From contig JBLNCN010000005.1 of NCBI GenBank assembly GCA_050260675.1, forward strand, positions 62,001 to 126,000: a stretch of DNA of 64,000 bases, written 5' to 3'. Of this stretch, positions 1-7,387 are shown one piece after another. The notes below the pieces were generated by a model that had not been told where the DNA came from, searched no databases, and was given only the letters and a program-made list of their open reading frames with translations. Position 1 is the first letter of the stretch. Every line of letters begins with the position of its first letter. This DNA comes from JBBDIP01 sp050260675. Its GTDB lineage: Bacteria > Bacillota > Sulfobacillia > Fermentithermobacillales > Fermentithermobacillaceae. Made by a program: the position numbers and the translations under genes.

Positions 1-512
1 GAGACGTCCTCATCCCTAACGCGGTCTCGGAACACGTTCAGGCCATCACCTCCAAACTCAGGGAAGTGGGGGCCGAGGTTGTCTTCAACGGCCACGGAAT
101 ACGGGTCGCGGCCCGGGGAAGACCTCGGGCAACGGACCTCAAGACTCTGCCCTATCCTGGTTTCCCCACCGACATGCAGCCGCAGATGATGGCGCTTCTG
201 TCAATAGCCGAAGGCACTTCGGTCATAACCGAGACCATATTCGACTCCCGGTTCAAGCAAGCCGAGGAACTGGGCCGCATGGGCGCCCGTATCCGGACCG
301 AGGGCCGTACTGCTATAATCAAAGGTGTGCCGCGACTCTCGGGAGCGAGAGTAGAGGCCACGGATCTGCGCTCAGGCGCGTCCTTGGTTCTGGCGGGCCT
401 TTGCGCTGAGGGAAGGACCGTGGTCTGCGGAGTGCACAACGTGGACCGGGGTTACCAGAGATTCGAGGAGAAGCTGGCGTCTCTGGGAGCTAAGGTAGCG
501 AGAGTGGAATAA
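1..512 (+). CDS. murA: UDP-N-acetylglucosamine 1-carboxyvinyltransferase, C-terminal part
   Basis: The gene enters from the left edge; reading frame 3 is open from the first bases and ends with TAA at 510-512. About 169 C-terminal residues are present. MurA transfers enolpyruvate from PEP to UDP-GlcNAc, the first committed step of peptidoglycan synthesis in the cytoplasm. The stretch with PYPGFPTDMQPQMMALL and then EELGRMGARI is the typical distal part of EPSP-synthase-fold MurA enzymes. The catalytic Cys loop lies outside the window. It leads the division cluster and is followed 48 bp later by ftsQ. The family is clear; which paralogue (MurAA or MurAB) cannot be told from the fragment. Confidence 0.93.
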   Translation, partial: DVLIPNAVSEHVQAITSKLREVGAEVVFNGHGIRVAARGRPRATDLKTLPYPGFPTDMQPQMMALLSIAEGTSVITETIFDSRFKQAEELGRMGARIRTEGRTAIIKGVPRLSGARVEATDLRSGASLVLAGLCAEGRTVVCGVHNVDRGYQRFEEKLASLGAKVARVE

Positions 513-560
513 GCGGCCGCGCTTTATGCCGCATAGTCCCGGGGAGAGTCGGGGGTCTTC

Positions 561-1313
561 GTGGCAAGGACTGACAAGACAAAGAAGCCGGTCCGTGAAG
601 GCAGGGGCCTCACCTACGGCCTGATTGTGTTTTTCTGCATGTTTGCCGGCGCTTTCTTCTTCCTGCGATCCTCGTATTTCAACGTGCAGGAATTCGTTGT
701 GCATGGCGCAAACCGCGTGCCGACCGAAGACATAGTGGCCAGGGCAGGACAGTCCGACAGCAATATCTTCGCTTTCGACTTGGACAAGGCCCAAACCCTC
801 ATTGAGACGTCCCCGTGGATCGAAACGGCTTCGGCCAGGCGGCAGTTGCCCCGCACAATCATCCTCACCGTGGTGGAGCGTGAGCCGGTCGCGTTCACTC
901 CCGTGGGTGACGCCATATGGCTGGTGGACAAGACCGGCCGCGTCTTGGGAGAGGACGACGGGTCTTGGGAAGGACTGGTCGCGCTGACCGGGCCTATGCA
1001 GACGGTGACTCCAGGTGAGTTCCTTGATCCGCAGAGCTACGGTTGGGGGCTTCGAGTGTTGGCCTGCTTGGGGCCAGTGTCCAGGGAGAAGCTGACTGAG
1101 ATCAGTATACAGAACGATGAGGCTGCACTTATACTTGATGACGGGTGCGAGGTCCTTCTAGGCAAGGAAAGAAGCGATCCTGCCGCGAGGGCGTCAATGC
1201 TGGAGTCGATCCTTCTGGAGCTTAAGCGTGAAGGAAGGATAGCGGAAAGGATCGACCTCCGATTCGACCGTCCTGCGGTAAAAGAGCAGTTTACAGACCC
1301 CCAGGGGAGGTGA
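561..1313 (+). CDS. ftsQ: Cell division protein FtsQ/DivIB
   Basis: 250 residues from a GTG start. There is a basic N-terminus, one transmembrane helix at about residues 20-38, then a POTRA domain (begins near FNVQEFVVHGANRVP) and an FtsQ-type domain with the VVEREPVAF strand. This is the bitopic layout of FtsQ/DivIB, which bridges FtsL/FtsB and septal peptidoglycan synthesis on the outer face of the membrane. It sits between murA and the DUF881 gene, as in Bacillus. Its stop overlaps the next start (GTGA at 1310-1313), so the two are probably translationally coupled. Confidence 0.9.
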   Translation: MARTDKTKKPVREGRGLTYGLIVFFCMFAGAFFFLRSSYFNVQEFVVHGANRVPTEDIVARAGQSDSNIFAFDLDKAQTLIETSPWIETASARRQLPRTIILTVVEREPVAFTPVGDAIWLVDKTGRVLGEDDGSWEGLVALTGPMQTVTPGEFLDPQSYGWGLRVLACLGPVSREKLTEISIQNDEAALILDDGCEVLLGKERSDPAARASMLESILLELKREGRIAERIDLRFDRPAVKEQFTDPQGR

Positions 1314-2035
1314 GGGCATTGAAAAGCCGCGGCTCGTGGGCTGCTTTGACAATCATATTCATGCTATTCGGCTTCATGTTGGCTACCCAGTTCAGGGCGA
1401 GACCCCCGATCGCAGGCAATATCCAATACCAGCGTGCCGAGGAGCTTTCCGTGCTCCTGAAGGTGACTGAGGAGCAGCGGGACACCCTGATCGCAGAGGT
1501 AGCGGAACTACGGGACAAGATGACCCAACTGGAGGCCGGCATCGACCAGGAAAGGGTCCTGAAAGACGAGCTTACCCGGGCTCGCGTATTGGCGGGACTC
1601 ACCGAAGTAAAAGGGCCGGGCGTGGTCATCGAGATGTCCGACTCCAAGAAAGTCGCGCAGCCCGGCCAGGACCCCAACGTCTTCCTTATTCATGACAAGG
1701 ACCTCCAGGACGTCATAAACGCCTGCTTCGGAGCGGGAGCGGAGGCGCTCTCCGTCAACGACCAAAGGTTTGTGTCCAAGACCGAGGTTGTGTGCGCCGG
1801 CAACGTGATCATGATCAACGGCGTGCGGCTTGCCCCTCCATTCAAGATCCTGGCTATCGGTGACCCCGTCGTGCTGGAGAACGGGCTCAATATGCGCGGC
1901 GGAGTGGTATCCAACCTGCAGTTCTGGGGCATCGACGTGAAGATCACCCAGCAGCCTGAGATCGTTATCCCCGCTTACAAGGGCGTCCTGGACTTCCGGT
2001 ATGCCCAGCCCGTGCAAAAGGAGGCGGCCCGGTAA
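1310..2035 (+). CDS. DUF881 family membrane-anchored protein (YlxW/YlxX-like)
   Basis: 241 residues from a GTG start that overlaps the ftsQ stop. An N-terminal transmembrane helix (about residues 10-28) is followed by a coiled coil (about 40-85) and the DUF881 domain with the motifs VKGPGVVIEMSDS and LSVNDQRFVSKTEVVCAG. DUF881 proteins are encoded between divIB and sbp in many spore-forming Bacillota; they are extracytoplasmic and of unknown biochemical function, though the location suggests a division or envelope role. The end of the gene carries the AAAAGGAGG ribosome-binding site for sbp. Confidence 0.88.
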   Translation: MRALKSRGSWAALTIIFMLFGFMLATQFRARPPIAGNIQYQRAEELSVLLKVTEEQRDTLIAEVAELRDKMTQLEAGIDQERVLKDELTRARVLAGLTEVKGPGVVIEMSDSKKVAQPGQDPNVFLIHDKDLQDVINACFGAGAEALSVNDQRFVSKTEVVCAGNVIMINGVRLAPPFKILAIGDPVVLENGLNMRGGVVSNLQFWGIDVKITQQPEIVIPAYKGVLDFRYAQPVQKEAAR

Positions 2036-2398
2036 ATGTGGTTCTTGGTTGCCGGCCTCCTGGTGGGGCTGTTGGTCGGACTCAACATGCCGTGGACGGT
2101 TCCCGCGATCCTTGCCAGGTACATGGCAGTTAGCCTCTTGGCCGGGGTGGACACCGCGTTGGGCGGTTTTCGGGCAAGCCTCGACGGTGAATTCGACGTT
2201 ACCATCTTCGGGACCGGCTTTGTGGGCAACGTCATCCTTTCGGCCGCCTTTGTGTACATCGGGGACGTGCTAGGGATAGAGCTCTACTTGGCAGCGGTCG
2301 TGGCCCTGGGTGTCAGGATCTTCAACAACCTAGGGCGGATCAGGCGTCACCTGGTCCGCCAGCTGACCCAAAAGGAGCGCAGCCCTGAGGACAAATAG
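2036..2398 (+). CDS. sbp: Small basic protein (DUF1290)
   Basis: 120 residues. The ATG lies immediately after the TAA of the previous gene and is preceded by a near-perfect Shine-Dalgarno at 2017-2024. Two or three hydrophobic helices, the segment YMAVSLLAGVDTALGGFRA and a basic C-terminus (residues about 95-115) match the Sbp/DUF1290 family. The family is conserved next to ftsA-ftsZ in Bacillota; its function is not established. In Bacillus ftsA follows sbp, but here the next gene is ftsZ after only 50 bp. Confidence 0.9.
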   Translation: MWFLVAGLLVGLLVGLNMPWTVPAILARYMAVSLLAGVDTALGGFRASLDGEFDVTIFGTGFVGNVILSAAFVYIGDVLGIELYLAAVVALGVRIFNNLGRIRRHLVRQLTQKERSPEDK

Positions 2399-2448
2399 AG
2401 GGATTTTCCGCGGTTCGTGGAAAGAGTAGCGAGAACGTAGGAAGGCGG

Positions 2449-3549
2449 GTGGCGAGAGGCATGGCAGCAGAAGACCTAAGATATGCCAATCTGAAAGTGA
2501 TCGGCGTCGGCGGCGGAGGATCCAACGCCGTGAACCGCATGGTCGAGGCAGGCATCCAGGGCGTCGACTTCGTGGTTGTGAACACCGATGCTCAAGCGCT
2601 GAACTTGGCTTTGGCGCCGACCAAACTGCAGATAGGGCAGACTCTAACCAGAGGGCTTGGCGCTGGCGCCAACCCCGAGGTAGGCCAGAAGGCCGCCGAG
2701 GAGTCCCGCGAGGAGATCATCGAGCACCTGAAGGGCGCCGACATGGTCTTCATCACGGCGGGAATGGGCGGAGGCACCGGCACCGGAGGCGCCCCCGTCG
2801 TCGCCCAGTGCGCCAAGGAAGTAGGCGCGCTCACCGTCGGTGTAGTCACGAAGCCTTTCTCCTTCGAGGGACGAAGGCGCATGAACACTGCCTTGCAGGG
2901 TATCGCCAACCTGCAGCAAAACGTGGATACTCTCATCGTTATCCCCAACGACAGGCTCCTCCAGGTGGTCCAGCGCGACACCTCCATTCTGGAGGCCTTC
3001 AAGATCGCCGACGACGTTTTGCGCCACGGCGTGCAGGGGATCTCCGACCTGGTCATGGTTCCGGGCCTCATCAACCTGGACTTCGCCGACGTGCGGACCA
3101 TTATGATGGACACCGGCTCGGCTCTCATGGGCATAGGCATAAGCCACGGTGAGAACAGAGCTGTTGAGGCGGCCAAGCAGGCCATCTCTAGCCCACTCCT
3201 GGAAACCGGCATTGATGGAGCCCGCGGAGTCCTCATGAACATAACGGGCGGCCCGGACCTTGGGCTGTTTGAGGTCGACGCCGCAACCGAGATAGTGATG
3301 CAGGCGGCGGACCCTGATGCCAACATCATCTGGGGCGCCGTCATCAACAACGACCTAACCGACACGGTCCAGGTTACGGTCATCGCGACCGGTTTCTCGG
3401 CTGCGCGGAAGGCCATTCCGATCGGAAGGGGCGGCGGAAGGGACGAAGTGGCCTCCACTACGACCGCGCCGCCGAGGATCGAGACCAAAGACCTCCTCGA
3501 AGTGCCAATCTTCTTGAGGAGGCAGAAACCGGTAGAAAAGCCCCGGTAA
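2449..3549 (+). CDS. ftsZ: Cell division GTPase FtsZ
   Basis: 366 residues by the GTG at 2449; an in-frame ATG at 2461 is an alternative, and neither start has an ideally spaced Shine-Dalgarno. The N-terminal glycine loop (KVIGVGGGGSNAVNRM), the tubulin signature GGGTGTGGAPVVA, the NTDAQAL segment and the T7-loop region (NLDFADV) identify the tubulin-like GTPase that forms the cytokinetic Z ring. The extreme C-terminus ends EVPIFLRRQ plus a few residues, the conserved peptide that binds membrane anchors such as FtsA, SepF and ZipA. The linker is short (about 25 residues). No ftsA precedes it. Confidence 0.98.
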   Translation: MARGMAAEDLRYANLKVIGVGGGGSNAVNRMVEAGIQGVDFVVVNTDAQALNLALAPTKLQIGQTLTRGLGAGANPEVGQKAAEESREEIIEHLKGADMVFITAGMGGGTGTGGAPVVAQCAKEVGALTVGVVTKPFSFEGRRRMNTALQGIANLQQNVDTLIVIPNDRLLQVVQRDTSILEAFKIADDVLRHGVQGISDLVMVPGLINLDFADVRTIMMDTGSALMGIGISHGENRAVEAAKQAISSPLLETGIDGARGVLMNITGGPDLGLFEVDAATEIVMQAADPDANIIWGAVINNDLTDTVQVTVIATGFSAARKAIPIGRGGGRDEVASTTTAPPRIETKDLLEVPIFLRRQKPVEKPR

Positions 3550-3688
3550 AAGATGATTCGTTAAGGACAACTTAGAACAAGGTTCTTGGAAGTCACCCTG
3601 TATGATCTCCACTGAGGACGGCCCCGGCGGCGTGACATAAAGCCGGGACATCCTGCATAGAGATGGCCATGCGGGGTGATCGCCTTTT

Positions 3689-4579
3689 ATGGTGAAGTAC
3701 GTTTACGCTGACGTGCTCTTCGCGATAAACCTTCTGGTCAACTACCTCATCCTGCTGGCCGCCGGAAAACTCTCGGGCCGGGAAGTGAGGCACTGGAGGC
3801 TTGTCGTCGCCGGAGCCGCGGGCGGAGCGTACGCGGTAGTGTCAGTGCTGCTTCCCCTGTCCGCGGCTTTCTCACTTCCTGCCAGGCTGGCTTTTGGATT
3901 GTTCATGGTTGCTTTTTCCTACCCGGGCCGAACGGCGCAGTCTCTTATCGGCGTCGCGTTTTCCTTCTACCTCTGCTCTGCCCTGGCGGCAGGCACGGCG
4001 ATGGCGCTTCAGAACTACCGGGTAGCTACTCTCGTCAAAGGTACCGTCCTGCCGGCCGACAGCGGCGCGGTCCGCTGGTGGATAGTGGCCGCGTCACTGG
4101 CTGCGCTGTGCTCTCTGCCTGTGGTCACGCGATTAGGCGGGTACCAGCCGGGCAGACCCTTGCCGCTCCTGCGCCTCGAGCTTTCGGTATCGGGTCGGAG
4201 GCTGGGGCTTACGGGCCTGGTCGACACAGGCAACAACCTCCGCGATCCGGTTTCCAATCTGCCTGTAGTTGTGGTGGATTGGGAGCCTCTTCGCAGCGTC
4301 ATGCCCGGCGAGGTGTACGCGTTCTTCTCTTCCACATGGGAGAGTATGCCGGAGAGCCTGTCGCGGTCTCCTATGGGGAAGAGGCTCCGCCTGATACCGT
4401 ACGAGAGTCTTTCGGGCAAGAAGAGCGTGTTGCCCGGGTTCCGGCCCGACCACCTTGTCATCCTCGGGAAGGGCGGGCACAGGGTACGGAAAGACGCGAT
4501 TATCGGCGTCATCAGTGAACGATTGAGCCCCAACGGACTTTATCAAGCCCTGCTTCATCCTGACTTGGTAAACCTCTAG
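3689..4579 (+). CDS. spoIIGA: Sporulation sigma-E factor processing peptidase SpoIIGA
   Basis: 296 residues from ATG 3689. The N-terminal half is a five-helix membrane domain (starts VYADVLFAINLLVNYLIL); the C-terminal half is an aspartic-protease domain with the catalytic motif VDTGNNLRDP, the Asp falling near residue 179. SpoIIGA is activated by SpoIIR across the sporulation septum and removes the pro-sequence of SigE in the mother cell. It lies just upstream of sigE, as in essentially all endospore formers. A 139-bp gap separates it from ftsZ; no clear Spo0A box was recognised there. Confidence 0.95.
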   Translation: MVKYVYADVLFAINLLVNYLILLAAGKLSGREVRHWRLVVAGAAGGAYAVVSVLLPLSAAFSLPARLAFGLFMVAFSYPGRTAQSLIGVAFSFYLCSALAAGTAMALQNYRVATLVKGTVLPADSGAVRWWIVAASLAALCSLPVVTRLGGYQPGRPLPLLRLELSVSGRRLGLTGLVDTGNNLRDPVSNLPVVVVDWEPLRSVMPGEVYAFFSSTWESMPESLSRSPMGKRLRLIPYESLSGKKSVLPGFRPDHLVILGKGGHRVRKDAIIGVISERLSPNGLYQALLHPDLVNL

Positions 4580-4600
4580 GTATTCGGGGAGGTGCCGTTC

Positions 4601-5326
4601 GTGCGACCGTTTTCAGAGCTGTGGGACGGACTGTCCCGGACATGGAGCCGGCTTCTCCGGTGGCTCGGGATCGGCAGCCGCATCGACTACATAGGCGGCG
4701 CGGAGGCCCTTCCTCCGCCTCTTAGCCAGGAGGAAGAGGGGCTACTGCTCTCGCGCCTCCGCGGAGGCGATGTGGATGTCAGGTCCACTCTAATCGAGCG
4801 AAACCTTCGCCTGGTGGTGTACATCGCCAAGAAGTTCGAGAACACGGGCATACCCATCGACGACCTGGTCTCGATAGGCTCCATCGGGCTCATAAAGGCC
4901 GTGTCGACTTTCGACATCCGGAAGAACATCAAACTGGCAACATACGCATCCAAGTGCATCGAGAACGAAATCCTGATGTACCTGCGGCGTACCATAAGAT
5001 CAAAGGCCGAGGTCTCTTTTGACGAACCGCTAAACATCGACGGAGAAGGAAACGAGCTGTGCCTGTCCGACGTGAAAGGCACCGCTGAAGACGTAATCTA
5101 CGGCGATCTCGAGAAAGAGGACGACCGCGAAGTGCTACGTTTCGTCCTCGGACGCCTTCCCTGGAGAGAAAGGACCATAGTCGATCTCCGGTTCGGACTC
5201 CGGGATGGCGTCGAGCGCACGCAAAAGCAAGTTGCAGACATGCTGGGCATATCCCAGTCATACATTTCCCGCCTTGAGAAGAAGATAATGCAGCGGCTTC
5301 ACCGGGACATAGTCGGGTTTCAGTAG
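4601..5326 (+). CDS. sigE: Pro-sigma-E, mother-cell sporulation sigma factor
   Basis: Sigma-70 family protein of about 241 residues. GTG 4601 is preferred over GTG 4592 because GGGGAGG at 4586-4592 lies 8 nt before it. The amphipathic pro-peptide is followed by IDYIGGAEALPPPLSQEEE, matching the cleavage region of Bacillus pro-SigE. Region 2 (ERNLRLVVYIAKKFENTG, then DLVSIGSIGLIKAV) and region 4 HTH (QVADMLGISQSYISRLEKK) are intact. SigE directs early mother-cell transcription after SpoIIGA cleavage. It is 21 bp downstream of spoIIGA. Confidence 0.96.
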   Translation: MRPFSELWDGLSRTWSRLLRWLGIGSRIDYIGGAEALPPPLSQEEEGLLLSRLRGGDVDVRSTLIERNLRLVVYIAKKFENTGIPIDDLVSIGSIGLIKAVSTFDIRKNIKLATYASKCIENEILMYLRRTIRSKAEVSFDEPLNIDGEGNELCLSDVKGTAEDVIYGDLEKEDDREVLRFVLGRLPWRERTIVDLRFGLRDGVERTQKQVADMLGISQSYISRLEKKIMQRLHRDIVGFQ

Positions 5327-5354
5327 ATTCTTCCTGTATATCCCCAGCCCAACG

Positions 5355-5395
5355 CGGTAATACTTATTTTGATTTCTATAACTAAAATATGGAAA
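5355..5395 (+). promoter_or_regulatory. AT-rich candidate promoter before sigG
   Basis: The 91-bp gap between sigE and sigG contains an AT-rich island in an otherwise G+C-rich region. GGTAATA followed 13 nt later by CTATAACTA loosely resembles sigma-F/G type -35 and -10 elements, which would fit the known sigma-F control of sigG. The match is weak and the spacing short, so this is a suggestion only. Confidence 0.25.
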
Positions 5396-5417
5396 CGGGC
5401 CGGGAGGACTCCGATCT

Positions 5418-6191
5418 TTGAACAAGGTCGAAATATGCGGCGTTAACACCAGCAAACTGCCTGTCCTGTCGTCTGCCAAGATGAAGGAACTCTTCATCGC
5501 CAAGAACAATGGAGACCAGGCCGCCCGAGAGAAGCTGGTGGGCGGAAACCTGAGGCTTGTCCTGTCAGTCATCCAGCGTTTCACCAACCGGGGAGAGTAT
5601 GTCGACGACCTGTTTCAGGTAGGCTGCATCGGCCTCATGAAGGCCATCGATAACTTCGACCTGGGGCAGAACGTGAAGTTCTCCACCTACGCCGTCCCCA
5701 TGATAATAGGGGAGATCAGGCGGTATCTTCGCGACAACAACCCCATCCGCGTGTCCCGTTCCCTGCGCGACGTCGCCTACAAGGCCCTTCAGGTGAGAGA
5801 CACCCTCATTTCGCGGCTGGGACGCGAGCCTTCGGTGAAGGAAATCTCCAAAGAGCTAAAGACCCCGGAGGAAGAAGTCGTCTACGCGTTGGACGCCATC
5901 CAGGAACCCATCAGCCTATTCGAGCCGGTCTACCATGACGGCGGCGACCCCATCTACGTGATGGACCAGGTGAGGGACGAAAAGGGCGAAGACACCGCCT
6001 GGGAACAAGACATCACAATAAGCGAAGCGATGGGCAAATTAACAGAACGTGAGCAGGCAATAATACAAATGAGATTTTTCGAAGGAAAGACTCAGATGGA
6101 GGTCGCTCAGGAAATCGGCATATCTCAGGCGCAGGTGTCCCGCCTCGAAAAAGCCGCTCTTCGGCACATGAGGCGAGACATGAGCGTCTAG
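5418..6191 (+). CDS. sigG: Forespore sporulation sigma factor SigG
   Basis: 257 residues from a TTG start; GGGAGGA at 5402-5408 is 9 nt upstream. The N-terminus NKVEICGVNTSKLPVL is nearly diagnostic of SigG. Region 2 (GNLRLVLSVIQRF, DDLFQVGCIGLMKAIDNFD), region 3 and the region 4 HTH (EVAQEIGISQAQVSRLEK) follow. SigG drives late forespore genes after engulfment. sigE and sigG are adjacent as in Bacillus and Clostridia. The 3' end of the gene is locally richer in A+T than its neighbours. Confidence 0.97.
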   Translation: MNKVEICGVNTSKLPVLSSAKMKELFIAKNNGDQAAREKLVGGNLRLVLSVIQRFTNRGEYVDDLFQVGCIGLMKAIDNFDLGQNVKFSTYAVPMIIGEIRRYLRDNNPIRVSRSLRDVAYKALQVRDTLISRLGREPSVKEISKELKTPEEEVVYALDAIQEPISLFEPVYHDGGDPIYVMDQVRDEKGEDTAWEQDITISEAMGKLTEREQAIIQMRFFEGKTQMEVAQEIGISQAQVSRLEKAALRHMRRDMSV

Positions 6192-6203
6192 CGCCGAAGG
6201 GGG

Positions 6204-7019
6204 GTGGGTCAGACGAAGCGAGGAACAAGAAGTGGTCTTGGGCACGCTGTGACGCTGACGCTTGCCGCGGGTCTCATCCTGTTCGCCGGATGGGGGTTCT
6301 CCCAGGAGACCAGGGCTGCTAAGGCCTACACGCCGAACAATCTGTCGCGCCTCACGCATGAGGCGGTCCCCGCGGAGAAGCCGGTTGCGGCGGTGCCGGC
6401 GGATAAGGTCCTGCGGCTGCACGTGAAAGGCAACTCGAATTCGACAGGCGATCAGGAAGTGAAGCTGGAGGTTAGGGACGCGTTAGTATCCCGCTTCGGG
6501 GAGACCCTCATGGCTCTCGCCAACCAGGGCGCCAGCAGGGACGAAGCGGAGAAGGAGATTAGCGCTTCTCTTGATGAGATCGAAGAGGTCTCCGTCAATT
6601 GCCTCCGCGAGAGCGGCTTCAGCTACGGCGCCAAGGCGGCTCTGAAGATGGCTTACTTCCCGGACCGTTACTATGAGACCGCTTCCGGGTCCCTGGTGTA
6701 CCTTCCGGCCGGCGAGTACCGGGCGCTGGTTGTGGAACTCGGCAGCGGCGAGGGCGACAACTGGTGGTGCGTCATGTATCCGCCGCTGTGCTACTTCGAT
6801 CTGGTGCAGCGGGCTGTGGTGAGGTACAGCGCAGGAGACGAGCCGCTCGACGCGGAAAGGGAAGTAGCGCTCGTAGTGGATGAGCTCGGCACAAAGGACG
6901 TGCCGGTTGAGGTAAGGTCTCTTCTCGTTGACAGCATCCGGTCCGGCATTCGTAAGCTGTCCGGGTTATGGAGCAAGGCGAAGCCCGGGCCTGAAAGCGC
7001 CGGCGGCCCCCGCCAGTGA
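6204..7019 (+). CDS. spoIIR: Stage II sporulation protein R
   Basis: 271 residues from GTG 6204, which follows a purine-rich GAAGGGGG. A signal-anchor helix occupies about residues 12-32; the core holds VLRLHVKGNSNSTGDQEVK and the WWCVMYPPLCY motif, the two hallmarks of SpoIIR. The protein is made in the forespore, exported into the intermembrane space and triggers SpoIIGA to process pro-SigE. Here it lies 12 bp after sigG; in B. subtilis spoIIR is unlinked. The C-terminal tail (KAKPGPESAGG) is probably disordered. Confidence 0.94.
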   Translation: MGQTKRGTRSGLGHAVTLTLAAGLILFAGWGFSQETRAAKAYTPNNLSRLTHEAVPAEKPVAAVPADKVLRLHVKGNSNSTGDQEVKLEVRDALVSRFGETLMALANQGASRDEAEKEISASLDEIEEVSVNCLRESGFSYGAKAALKMAYFPDRYYETASGSLVYLPAGEYRALVVELGSGEGDNWWCVMYPPLCYFDLVQRAVVRYSAGDEPLDAEREVALVVDELGTKDVPVEVRSLLVDSIRSGIRKLSGLWSKAKPGPESAGGPRQ

Positions 7020-7043
7020 AGCAGTCCGCGTAGGTTACTATCG

Positions 7044-7079
7044 AGGCCACCCCCTGAATAGCATGCAAGGGGGTGGTCT
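7044..7079 (+). promoter_or_regulatory. Hairpin covering the ymxH ribosome-binding site
   Basis: Positions 7044-7054 (AGGCCACCCCC) can pair with 7069-7079 (GGGGGTGGTCT), an 11-bp stem with one G-U pair and a 14-nt loop. The right arm includes the only Shine-Dalgarno-like sequence for the GTG at 7081. No U-run follows, so it is less like a terminator than a structure that would limit initiation. The pairing is seen in the sequence; the regulatory role is inferred. Confidence 0.5.
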
Positions 7080-7080
7080 T

Positions 7081-7341
7081 GTGATCAGGGCTTCGGATCT
7101 GTCAACCCGGGACGTCGTGAACACAGTGGATGGGCGACGGTTGGGGAACATAGTGGACGTTGAGCTGGACCTCGATACCGGCAAGATCGTAGCGGTGATT
7201 GTGCCGGGGCAGGCCAAGGTGATGGGAGTCTTCGGCAAGTCCGACGACTACGTGGTCCCCTGGGAGAATATCAAGAAGATCGGTGAGGACGTAATACTCG
7301 TGGAGCTGTCCGAGCGGTACCTCAGGAGGACTGCCCGCTAG
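7081..7341 (+). CDS. ymxH: YlmC/YmxH family PRC-barrel protein
   Basis: 86 residues from GTG 7081, giving MIRASDLSTRDVVNTVDGRRLG, which aligns with the start of B. subtilis YlmC/YmxH. The segments GNIVDVELDLDTGKIVAVIV and VPWENIKKIGEDVILVE are a PRC-barrel. YlmC proteins are small cytoplasmic sporulation-associated proteins of unclear biochemical role, encoded downstream of sigG as here. An upstream in-frame ATG at 7063 exists, but it would add residues not usual in the family. The ribosome-binding site lies in a hairpin. Confidence 0.88.
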   Translation: MIRASDLSTRDVVNTVDGRRLGNIVDVELDLDTGKIVAVIVPGQAKVMGVFGKSDDYVVPWENIKKIGEDVILVELSERYLRRTAR

Positions 7342-7387
7342 GCTCTTATGTCCTTGACTTACCCTCCGCCCCTGCAATACTCTTTTT

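Noticed and set aside
2592..3488. Long minus-strand open frame opposite ftsZ
   Set aside because: It mirrors the codon structure of ftsZ, has low-complexity composition and no ribosome-binding site; ftsZ is certain.
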